From Flavobacterium ammoniigenes (GTDB lineage: Bacteria; Bacteroidota; Bacteroidia; Flavobacteriales; Flavobacteriaceae): 64,000 bases of DNA. The position numbers and the translations under genes were made by a program. This document shows positions 8,114-16,404 of the stretch, one piece after another. How positions within the stretch are numbered: the stretch's first letter is position 1; every line of letters starts with the position of its first letter. The notes beneath the pieces were generated by a model that was given only the letters and a program-made list of their open reading frames with translations, made no database searches and was not told the origin of the DNA. The DNA lies in the NCBI RefSeq assembly GCF_020886055.1, contig NZ_AP025184.1, positions 930,001-994,000 on the forward strand, written 5' to 3'.

Positions 8114-9028
8114 TCACAAAATCATATCGTCATACGCAATCACCGTTTCGTATCCTTTGTCAATAAAATACGAACTAGGATTTTCTTTCGAAACGACTAA
8201 AACAAAATCACCTCCCCATGCGCCTAAACTTTTGATAGCGCCATCAAAGTCAGGGAATAAAGCGGCTTTTACAGTTTCGGTGTTTAATATAGAACTTAAA
8301 AGAACTTCGTGTTGATTTATTATACGAGTGAAGGATTCTAAATCTGTTGTTAGAATACAATCAGTTGTTAGTGCATTGATTGCCTCAATATTTTGCGATA
8401 ACTGAGCAGTTTTGTTAAAATGATAATCTGCTATGGCCGATTTACTATTGCGTTTTTGGTTCAAATACACAAAATAGATGTATTGAGCGAATTCCGGCTC
8501 GAAAGCTATTTGTTCTACATTCGGGTTCCCATTTATAATAGAATAGGTTATAGGAGTGTTGTTTTGCGCACAAGCAATGTCGTAACCGCTACCGCCAAAA
8601 CTTTTGTTCAATAATTCGAAGGCGTCTATTTGAAACCATTGCGCAATATTATTAATTAAAGTAGAGGAAGTACCCAATCCCCAATTTCTAGGAAAACTCA
8701 ATTGAGTAGTAATGGCAAATCCATTTGAATTAGTTAACAAATCAGGATTCATTCTATTAGCTACTTGTAAAATTCTAATTAGAGTCCCTTTGACTGATTC
8801 GGGAGCAATAGTATTTGTTGCTGTAATTTCGTCAAACGAAAGAATTTCTTCAAACCAAATACTTCCATCGGCATCATAGCTTTTCCAATGAATTGTTTCA
8901 GTGTTCGTGGATTCTACACTAAGATTTTGTCCCATTTTGGTGGGCAAAGCCAAACCTTTGGCACCGTCTAAAATGAGGTATTCCCCTGTGATTAACAATT
9001 TGCCGTTACTGTAGAAAGTCTGTTGCAT
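8114..9028 (-). CDS. GYDIA-family GHMP kinase
   Basis: The 304-residue protein belongs to the GHMP (galacto-, homoserine, mevalonate, phosphomevalonate) kinase superfamily. It shows the N-terminal SNGKLLITGEYLIL motif, the ATP-binding loop WGLGTSSTL near residue 115, and the GYDIA segment that names the Bacteroidota subfamily; a C-terminal GAWGGDFVLVV replaces the usual GxGGG motif. The gene for HMG-CoA reductase ends 6 bases upstream of its start on the same strand, so a mevalonate-pathway phosphorylation step is the likely job, but which substrate it takes (mevalonate or phosphomevalonate) is not shown by the sequence. Confidence 0.85.
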   Translation of the reverse strand: MQQTFYSNGKLLITGEYLILDGAKGLALPTKMGQNLSVESTNTETIHWKSYDADGSIWFEEILSFDEITATNTIAPESVKGTLIRILQVANRMNPDLLTNSNGFAITTQLSFPRNWGLGTSSTLINNIAQWFQIDAFELLNKSFGGSGYDIACAQNNTPITYSIINGNPNVEQIAFEPEFAQYIYFVYLNQKRNSKSAIADYHFNKTAQLSQNIEAINALTTDCILTTDLESFTRIINQHEVLLSSILNTETVKAALFPDFDGAIKSLGAWGGDFVLVVSKENPSSYFIDKGYETVIAYDDMIL

Positions 9029-9034
9029 TCTAAT

Positions 9035-10357
9035 TTAATTTCTCAATTGATTCATCAAATCTACCACGGCGCTATGCGAAACCGTTTGATTTTTAAAATG
9101 ATTTCGTACTGCAATACGCTCGTCTTCTGTAGCGTCAAATTGGTTCAAAATATTATTCAAATGCATTTTCATATGGCCATCCTGAATGCCTGTTGTGGTC
9201 AAAGATCGCAAGGCAGCAAAGTTTTGGGCTAAGCCCGCAACAGCCACAATTTGCATTAATTCTTGGGCAGATGGTTTTTCTAACATTTCCAAGGCTAGTT
9301 TTACCAAGGGGTGTAACGAAGTCAATCCGCCGACTGTTCCTAAAGCTAATGGAATTTCCATCCAAAAACTAAAAACTCCATTTTCTATTTTTGCATGAGA
9401 TAAACTAGCATATTGTCCGTTGCGCGAGGCATAGGCATGAACTCCGGCTTCAACCGCTCTAAAGTCATTTCCGGTTGCCAAAACAACGGCATCAACCCCA
9501 TTCATAATTCCTTTATTGTGCGTTACTGCACGGAAAGGCTCAACTTCGGCAATGCGAACGGCTTGCACAAATTTTTCTGCAAACTCTTGCGGATTTGTTA
9601 TGTGTTTTTCTTTTAAGTCGGCGATAGGACAGGAAACTTCGGCACGAACTAAGCAATTCGGAACATAATTGGACAAAATGCTCATTACGATTTGAATGTC
9701 TTTTTCGGTTTCCGAAAATAATTCATATCCGCTAGCTTTTTCCTTTAAGGTTTTGGCAAACTGCTCCAAACAAGAGTTGATAAAATTGGCTCCCATACTA
9801 TCCTTGGTTTCAAAACTCACATGAAGTTGATAGTAATTCGGGATGACATCGGTTTTGTCTTTTAAAATAATATCCAGGATTCCGCCACCACGGGCTTGCA
9901 TGTTTTTGGTAATGCTTTCGGTTTCTGTAAACAAATCATTCTTGATTTTTGAAAAGAAAGCATTCAGTTTTTCTGTTGCTCCATTAAAAATAAAATGGAC
10001 TTGTCCAATTTTTTCAGTGTTGATCACTCGGGTTGTAAATCCACCACGGGTGGACCAGAATTTAGCCGCTTTGGAGGCGGCAGCAACCACCGAACTTTCT
10101 TCGATAGCCATCGGTATGGTTTTGAATTTTCCGTTGATCAAAAAATTGGGTGCTACACCCAAAGGGATGTAGAAATTAGAAATCGTATTTTCGATGAATT
10201 CGTCGTGTAGTTTTTGGATTTTTTCGTCTGAATTCCAATAATTTTTCAATACTTCGATTGCATTTTCAGGAGTTGAAAAATAAGTTGTTGCAATCCAGGC
10301 TATTTTTTCTTCTTTGGATAATTTTGAAAATCCGCTTACGGCTTGGTTCATTCTCAA
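9035..10357 (-). CDS. mvaA: Hydroxymethylglutaryl-CoA reductase, class II
   Basis: The enzyme interconverts HMG-CoA and mevalonate using NAD(P)H, the committing step of the mevalonate route to isoprenoids such as the quinone side chain and carotenoids. The 440-residue product shows NKGIMNGVDAVVLATGNDFRA (the Lys/Asp region), GTVGGLT in the dinucleotide-binding domain, and GIQDGHMKMH with the catalytic His near the C-terminus. Its length and lack of a membrane anchor place it in class II. It heads a two-gene unit with the GHMP kinase. Although class II enzymes are often called degradative, pairing with a kinase argues for biosynthesis here. Confidence 0.93.
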   Translation of the reverse strand: MRMNQAVSGFSKLSKEEKIAWIATTYFSTPENAIEVLKNYWNSDEKIQKLHDEFIENTISNFYIPLGVAPNFLINGKFKTIPMAIEESSVVAAASKAAKFWSTRGGFTTRVINTEKIGQVHFIFNGATEKLNAFFSKIKNDLFTETESITKNMQARGGGILDIILKDKTDVIPNYYQLHVSFETKDSMGANFINSCLEQFAKTLKEKASGYELFSETEKDIQIVMSILSNYVPNCLVRAEVSCPIADLKEKHITNPQEFAEKFVQAVRIAEVEPFRAVTHNKGIMNGVDAVVLATGNDFRAVEAGVHAYASRNGQYASLSHAKIENGVFSFWMEIPLALGTVGGLTSLHPLVKLALEMLEKPSAQELMQIVAVAGLAQNFAALRSLTTTGIQDGHMKMHLNNILNQFDATEDERIAVRNHFKNQTVSHSAVVDLMNQLRN

Positions 10358-10377
10358 TCGATTAAATAATTCAGTTA

Positions 10378-10385
10378 CAAAGATA
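10378..10385 (-). promoter_or_regulatory. Candidate -7 box for mvaA
   Basis: On the minus strand this reads TATCTTTG, a full match to TAnnTTTG, 20 bases before the mvaA start codon. No TTG was found at the expected -33 distance. Confidence 0.5.
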
Positions 10386-10526
10386 CACTTTTCGACCTTT
10401 TCTTTAGTATTGCTATGCCGTCAATAAAAATAACTACTAGATTTACCATAACATTTAACAACTCAAATGTGAAATTATTGTAAAATTTTCACTAAAATTG
10501 GGGGCTGTTAAAACCAAATTAAAACT

Positions 10527-12698
10527 ATGAAATTAAACGTATCCTTTGTGCTGTTTTTTCTATGCACAATATCCCTTTTTGGACAACAAAAAATTACTGT
10601 TGAAGACATTTATTCAGGGGCTTTTAGAGCCAAAGGAATGGACGAATTACAGTCCATGAAAAATACTAACCAGTATACGGTGTTGAATTATGATGCAGCT
10701 TCAAGAAGCATGCAAATTGATTTATTTGACTTTGCTACCTTGAAAAAAGTAGCTACACTGATCGATACAAAAAGTCATACAGTATTAGCAGACGGAATAG
10801 ATAGTTATACTTTTTCACCTGATGAAAACTCAATTTTGATTGCGAATAATACCAATCAAATTTTCCGTCACTCGTTCACGGCCGATTATTATTTGTATGA
10901 TACAACCAACAAAAAAGTATCCAAAGTATTCGACTTCCAAGTACAAGAGCCTACTTTTTCGCCAGATGGTAAAAAGATAGCCTTTGCAAGAGATAATAAT
11001 TTGTACGTATTCGATATCGCGAGCAAACAAATTACTGCCATCACCTCCGATGGGAAAAAGAACAGTGTGATTAACGGAATCACCGACTGGGTGTATGAAG
11101 AAGAATTTGCGTTTGTACGCGCTTTTGATTGGAGTAAAGACAGTAAAAAAGTAGCCTACATTCGTTTTGACGAAAGTCAGGTTCCTGAATTCTCGATGTC
11201 TATGTTTAAAAAGGATTTGTATCCAACAGTGGAAACGTTTAAATATCCAAAAGCAGGGGAGAAAAATTCAGAAGTTTCATTGCATATTTATGATGTTGCT
11301 TCCAAAGGAACTCAAAAAGTAAATCTATCTCAGTATACTGATTTTTATATAGCTAGAATGCAATGGACGAATGAGAATAATGTGCTTTCGGCTCAGGTAT
11401 TGAATCGCCATCAAGACAATTTAGATCTATTGTTTATAGATGGTAATTCAGGAGCTGCCAAAGTAGTGCTGAACGAAAAAGACAAAGCGTACATTGATGT
11501 AACAGACAACTTGACTTTCTTGAAAGACAATAGCTTTATTTGGACCAGCGAAAAAGACGGTTTCAACCATATTTACTTGTATGATAAAACCGGAAAATTA
11601 AAAAATCAAGTAACCAAAGGCAATTGGGAAGTAACCAATTACTATGGTTTTGACGAAAAAACCAATACGGTTTTCTATCAATCAGTAGAAAATGGTTCGA
11701 TTAATAGAGATATCTACAGCATCAACTTGAACGGAAAAAACAAAGTACGTTTGTCTAAATCTACCGGGACTAATGCGGCCACTTTCAGTCCGAATTTCCA
11801 ATATTTTATTACGACTTTCTCTAGTGCTACTCAGCCTACAACCTACACCTTGAATGAGGCTAAAAAAGGAGCTCAAGTGCAAGTGATTGAAAACAACGCG
11901 GCATTGGCTTCGAAATTAAAAGGCTACAATTTACCTTCTAAAGAATTCTTTGTTTTGAAAACAGCTAAAGGGAATGAATTGAATGCTTGGATTTTGAAAC
12001 CCAAAGATTTTGACCCCAATAAAAAATACCCTGTTTTTATGTACCAATATTCAGGTCCAGGTTCGCAACAAGTGAATAACGATTGGAATTCGAATGATGA
12101 TTATTGGTTCCAAATGTTAGCACAACAAGGTTATATTGTGGCTTGTGTGGATGGGCGCGGAACCGGATTTAAAGGGGCTGCTTTCAAAAAAGTAACTCAA
12201 AAAGAATTAGGTAAATACGAAGTAGAAGATCAAATAGATGCAGCTATAGTTATTGGAAATTATCCTTATGTAGATAAGAATAGAATTGGTATTTGGGGTT
12301 GGAGTTATGGAGGATTTATGGCATCAAATTGTCTTTTAAAAGGCGCAGATGTTTTTAAAATGGCTATTGCTGTGGCTCCAGTAACTAACTGGCGTTTTTA
12401 TGATAGTATTTATACAGAACGTTATATGCAAACACCTCAAGAAAATGCAAGTGGTTATGACGAAAATTCGCCAATCAATCATGTAAATAAATTAAAAGGA
12501 AAGTTCTTGTTGATTCACGGATCTGGTGATGACAATGTACACGTTCAAAATTCGATGCAAATGATAGAAGCATTGATACAAGCGAATAAACAATTTGATT
12601 CTCAAATTTATCCTGATAAAAACCATGGTATTTATGGTGGTAAAACCAGAATTCAGTTGTTCAATAAAATGACGAATTTTATTAAAGAAAATTTATAA
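10527..12698 (+). CDS. Dipeptidyl-peptidase IV-type S9 serine peptidase
   Basis: A signal peptide (to about FGQQ) targets this 723-residue enzyme to the periplasm or outer membrane. The N-terminal half is a beta-propeller of the DPP IV type (repeats such as FSPDGKKIAFARDNNLYVFD), and the C-terminal half is an alpha/beta hydrolase with the nucleophile in GWSYGG (Ser about residue 593), Asp in GSGDDNVH (about 667) and His in DKNHGI (about 699). It releases N-terminal dipeptides, typically X-Pro or X-Ala. Two peptide transporter genes follow within 35 bases, so dipeptides made outside the membrane are probably imported by them. The domain order and length match known bacterial DPP IV enzymes. 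Confidence 0.92.
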   Translation: MKLNVSFVLFFLCTISLFGQQKITVEDIYSGAFRAKGMDELQSMKNTNQYTVLNYDAASRSMQIDLFDFATLKKVATLIDTKSHTVLADGIDSYTFSPDENSILIANNTNQIFRHSFTADYYLYDTTNKKVSKVFDFQVQEPTFSPDGKKIAFARDNNLYVFDIASKQITAITSDGKKNSVINGITDWVYEEEFAFVRAFDWSKDSKKVAYIRFDESQVPEFSMSMFKKDLYPTVETFKYPKAGEKNSEVSLHIYDVASKGTQKVNLSQYTDFYIARMQWTNENNVLSAQVLNRHQDNLDLLFIDGNSGAAKVVLNEKDKAYIDVTDNLTFLKDNSFIWTSEKDGFNHIYLYDKTGKLKNQVTKGNWEVTNYYGFDEKTNTVFYQSVENGSINRDIYSINLNGKNKVRLSKSTGTNAATFSPNFQYFITTFSSATQPTTYTLNEAKKGAQVQVIENNAALASKLKGYNLPSKEFFVLKTAKGNELNAWILKPKDFDPNKKYPVFMYQYSGPGSQQVNNDWNSNDDYWFQMLAQQGYIVACVDGRGTGFKGAAFKKVTQKELGKYEVEDQIDAAIVIGNYPYVDKNRIGIWGWSYGGFMASNCLLKGADVFKMAIAVAPVTNWRFYDSIYTERYMQTPQENASGYDENSPINHVNKLKGKFLLIHGSGDDNVHVQNSMQMIEALIQANKQFDSQIYPDKNHGIYGGKTRIQLFNKMTNFIKENL

Positions 12699-12732
12699 AA
12701 ATAACCAATACTTACAACCAAAACACAGAATT

Positions 12733-14427
12733 ATGACAGCAACTCAATCGAAAACAGCACATCCAAAAGGACTTTGGGTTTTGTTTGGAACAGAAATGTG
12801 GGAACGATTCAATTTCTACGGGATGCGAACTTTATTAGTGCTTTTCCTTGTGAATTCTTTAGTAATGAAAGAAGAAGATGCTTCTTTAATTTATGGAGGT
12901 TTCTTGGGTCTTTGTTATTTGACGCCTATGTTGGGAGGTTTTATAGCCGATCGATTCTTAGGCAATAGGAACTGTATTATGTTGGGCGGATTGATTATGG
13001 CAGTGGGTCAGTTATTGTTGTTTACCAGTGCCAGTGTTTTCGGAGAAAATCTACCTTTGGCTACTACCATCATGTACGGTGGTTTGGGAGCGATTATTTT
13101 TGGTAATGGATTCTTCAAGCCTAATATTTCTAGTATGGTGGGGAGTTTGTATCCAAAACAAGAAAAAAATAAATTGGATACGGCTTTCACTATTTTTTAT
13201 ATGGGTATTAATATTGGGGCTTTCTTAGGACAATCCATTTGTCCGTTGTTAGGAGATGTGAAAGATTCTGCTGGAATTAGAGATATTCACGCTTTTAAAT
13301 GGGGGTTTCTTGCTGCTTCAATTGCGATGCTTTTAGGAACTATTTTGTTCTACTTTTTGAAAAACAAATATGTGGTTTCGCCAGAAGGGAAACCATTAGG
13401 AGGCTTGCCTTCTAAAAATGAATCCTCAGATTATGAAGAAGGAGAGGCACAAAAAGCAGTATTTACTCCAACTGCTTTAGCAGTAGCATTAGCTTGTTTT
13501 GCGGGATTATTCTTGTTGTTCCATTTTTCAGTGGACGGAGATAATGTGGTAAAAACTATTATTTATCCTATTATCTATGCCAGTGGGATTACATTAGCAG
13601 GATTGATTTTGTCCGATAGTTCGTTAACTAAAATTGAAAGAGACCGAATCCTTGTGATTTACATTGTTTCGTTTTTTATTATTTTCTTCTGGGCAGCTTT
13701 TGAACAAGCAGGTTCTTCTTTAACGTTTATTGCCGATAATCAAACCGATAGAACTTTTATGTTGGGTTGGCAAATGCCGGCTTCTATGGTGCAAATTTTC
13801 AATGGACTTTTCGTAGTTATTTTAGCTGTGCCATTCAGTATGTTATGGGACAGATTAAGAGCTAAAGAAAAAGAACCAATCTCACCTTTTAAATTGGCTT
13901 TAGGATTATTTTTGATCACAGTAAGTTTCTTCATGATTGCGAATCAAGTGAAAGGCTTAGGCACTTCAGGTTTGTTAGCCGTTAAATGGTTGATTTTATT
14001 GTATTTTTTAAATACTTGTGCAGAGTTGTGCTTGTCGCCAATTGGATTGTCATTAGTGGGTAAACTGTCGCCAAAACGTTTTGCGTCTTTACTATATGGT
14101 GTTTTCTTTTTGTCTAATGCTTCCGGTTACGCTTTAGGAGGAACTTTGGGTTCTATCTTACCAGCTACTGGAGATAAATTTGATAAAGCGAAGGCATTAG
14201 GAATTGACTTACAACCTATTTTGGATAAAAAAATCACACCAACTGCAGAGCAATTGAAATTATTAGCTGATAATCAAATTAGCGATCACAATCCAATTTT
14301 TGCTGGTTTTGAAATTCATAATCTATTTGAATTCTTTATGGTATTTGTGGTGTTGACTGGAATTGCTTCTGTAATATTATTTGCCTTGACACCTTTTTTG
14401 AAAAAAATGATGCATGGTATCCGATAA
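12733..14427 (+). CDS. POT-family proton-coupled peptide transporter (first copy)
   Basis: The 564-residue inner-membrane protein carries the POT/PTR2 signature in helix 1, EMWERFNFYGMR, with the ExxER proton-coupling motif, and the second signature FTIFYMGINIGAFLG in helix 5. About 14 membrane helices are visible. It imports di- and tripeptides with protons. It follows the DPP IV gene by 34 bases and overlaps the next transporter gene by 14 bases. Its C-terminal part carries a polar insertion (residues about 480-520) between the last helices that the second copy lacks, which accounts for most of the length difference. Confidence 0.92.
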   Translation: MTATQSKTAHPKGLWVLFGTEMWERFNFYGMRTLLVLFLVNSLVMKEEDASLIYGGFLGLCYLTPMLGGFIADRFLGNRNCIMLGGLIMAVGQLLLFTSASVFGENLPLATTIMYGGLGAIIFGNGFFKPNISSMVGSLYPKQEKNKLDTAFTIFYMGINIGAFLGQSICPLLGDVKDSAGIRDIHAFKWGFLAASIAMLLGTILFYFLKNKYVVSPEGKPLGGLPSKNESSDYEEGEAQKAVFTPTALAVALACFAGLFLLFHFSVDGDNVVKTIIYPIIYASGITLAGLILSDSSLTKIERDRILVIYIVSFFIIFFWAAFEQAGSSLTFIADNQTDRTFMLGWQMPASMVQIFNGLFVVILAVPFSMLWDRLRAKEKEPISPFKLALGLFLITVSFFMIANQVKGLGTSGLLAVKWLILLYFLNTCAELCLSPIGLSLVGKLSPKRFASLLYGVFFLSNASGYALGGTLGSILPATGDKFDKAKALGIDLQPILDKKITPTAEQLKLLADNQISDHNPIFAGFEIHNLFEFFMVFVVLTGIASVILFALTPFLKKMMHGIR

Positions 14428-15901
14428 TTTAACCTTAGAAAAAATACAAAACTTTGAAGGCAAATACCCCAAGCAATTATGGTATTTGTTTTTAGTAGAA
14501 ATGTGGGAGCGCTTCTGTTTTTATGGAATGCGTGGGGTTTTGACGTACTTTATGGTCGACCAATTGCTATTGAAAGACGAAGCGGCAAATCTACAATATG
14601 GCGCTATACAAGCCTTTGTTTATGCTTTTACTTTTATTGGAGGTATTTTTGCTGACAAAATTTTAGGATTCAAAAAATCATTATTGTTCGGAGGAATTGT
14701 GATGATTTTAGGCAATTTATTAATTGCTTTTTCTCCAACTACCTTATTCTATTACGGCATTGCATTTTCTATTATTGGAACCGGTTTTTTCAAACCCAAT
14801 ATTTCTTCGATGGTGGGGGAGTTGTATCATGAAAATGATAACCGACGCGATGCTGGTTACGGAATGTTTTATGCTGGTATTAATGTGGGCGGACTCTTAG
14901 GAGGTGCTTTGTGTATCTATTTAGGAAAATATTATTCTTGGCAATGGTGTTTTTTATCGGCAGCAATTGTGATGTTTTTAGGGTTAATTACTTTTTTATT
15001 GACCAAAAAACAGTTGGGCCCTATAGGCGATTCTCCTTTATCTAATTTAAATTCAGGGGAAAGAAAATGGAGAGAAATTGCCGTATATGTTGGTTCCTTG
15101 TTGAGTATTCCATTGATTTTTTTAATGGTAAAAAATACCGATTACACAGATTACTTTATGTACAGCATTGGTATTATTGCTATTTTATATTTTATAATTG
15201 AAACGGTGAATTTGAAGAATATCGGCTTGCAAAAAAAGTTAATTGCAGCCTTCTTGTTTATTTTCTTTTATTTTTTATTTAATGCAATTTACGAGCAAAG
15301 CGGTGGATCGCTCTCTCTTTTCGCTAAAGACAATCTAGATAATAACGTGCTATTTTTTCATATTGACCCCAATGTAGTCAATAATAGTTCCAATACTTTT
15401 TTTGTAATTGTATTGAGTCCGCTTATAGGATTATTGTGGTTGTGGTTAGCTAAGAAAAAAATAGAACCAAATACAATTGTAAAATTTGGTATTGGGTTTT
15501 TGTTTCTTGGAGCTTCTTTCTATATTTTTTACCTCACCCGTTTTTTCGCTAATGGGAATGGCATAACTTCTTTGAATGTATTTACTTTTGCCTATTTAGT
15601 CACTACCATTGGTGAATTATGTTTAGGCCCCATTGGCATGTCAATTATTACAAAGTTATCACCTAAACGCCTCTTTGGAATGATGATGGGATTGTGGTTT
15701 TTGGCGAGTGCTTTTGGCCAATTAGCCGCAGGAAAACTTGGAGCTGCCATGTCAAATTCAGATACAGGAAATACCTTGATATCCAAATTACAATCGTATA
15801 CCGAAGGCTACTATCAATTGGCTATTTATTCAATAATTGCTGGAATTTTTTTAATTGCAATTACACCCTTAGTAAAAAAATTAATGCAGGACGTAAAATA
15901 A
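14414..15901 (+). CDS. POT-family proton-coupled peptide transporter (second copy)
   Basis: This 495-residue paralogue of the gene before it shows EMWERFCFYGMRGVL with ExxER in helix 1 and GMFYAGINVGGLLGG in helix 5. The start at 14414 overlaps the end of the first transporter by 14 bases in another frame; that overlap implies translational coupling. The two proteins are clearly diverged rather than a recent duplication, so different peptide preferences are plausible. A His-tRNA-like or nitrate function is not indicated. Confidence 0.91.
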   Translation: MVSDNLTLEKIQNFEGKYPKQLWYLFLVEMWERFCFYGMRGVLTYFMVDQLLLKDEAANLQYGAIQAFVYAFTFIGGIFADKILGFKKSLLFGGIVMILGNLLIAFSPTTLFYYGIAFSIIGTGFFKPNISSMVGELYHENDNRRDAGYGMFYAGINVGGLLGGALCIYLGKYYSWQWCFLSAAIVMFLGLITFLLTKKQLGPIGDSPLSNLNSGERKWREIAVYVGSLLSIPLIFLMVKNTDYTDYFMYSIGIIAILYFIIETVNLKNIGLQKKLIAAFLFIFFYFLFNAIYEQSGGSLSLFAKDNLDNNVLFFHIDPNVVNNSSNTFFVIVLSPLIGLLWLWLAKKKIEPNTIVKFGIGFLFLGASFYIFYLTRFFANGNGITSLNVFTFAYLVTTIGELCLGPIGMSIITKLSPKRLFGMMMGLWFLASAFGQLAAGKLGAAMSNSDTGNTLISKLQSYTEGYYQLAIYSIIAGIFLIAITPLVKKLMQDVK

Positions 15902-15937
15902 ATCACTAATTTTGAATTCATAATAAAATACAACAAA

Positions 15938-16399
15938 ATGAAAAAAATAATTATCGCTTTAGTATTTGTATTGGGAGCTATTTCCGTTCAAGCACAAGAA
16001 TTATATTGGGAAACTAATGTCAATAAAGCTATTGAAGTTTCCAAGAAAACAAAAAAACCAATGTTGTTGTTTTTTACAGGTAGTGATTGGTGTGGATGGT
16101 GTATTCGTTTGCAAAAAGAAGTATTGAAAACCCCAGAATTTTCTACTTGGGCAAAACAAAATGTCGTATTAGTCGAATTGGATTATCCAAGAAGTAAACC
16201 TCAAACCAACGAAATCAAACAGCAAAATAGTCAGTTGCAACAAATTTTTGGGATTCAAGGATATCCTACCGTTCATTTTGCAACCGTTACAGAGACCAAA
16301 GGAAAAATTAACTTTAATTCTTTAGGAAATACAGGATATGTTTCAGGAGGACCTTCTGCTTGGTTGGGAGTTGCCAATGGTATTTTGAAGAAAAAATAA
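15938..16399 (+). CDS. Periplasmic thioredoxin-like protein (WCGWC)
   Basis: A signal peptide ending VQAQE precedes a thioredoxin fold of the DUF255/thioredoxin-7 type: KKPMLLFFTGSDWCGWC with the CxxC active site near residues 53-56, then the cis-Pro loop GIQGYPTVHF. At 153 residues it is a single-domain protein that probably reduces or isomerises disulfides in the periplasm. It follows the second peptide transporter by 36 bases; the link to peptide use is not clear, and it may simply share the transcript. A strong terminator follows. Confidence 0.88.
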   Translation: MKKIIIALVFVLGAISVQAQELYWETNVNKAIEVSKKTKKPMLLFFTGSDWCGWCIRLQKEVLKTPEFSTWAKQNVVLVELDYPRSKPQTNEIKQQNSQLQQIFGIQGYPTVHFATVTETKGKINFNSLGNTGYVSGGPSAWLGVANGILKKK

Positions 16400-16404
16400 A
16401 GGAT

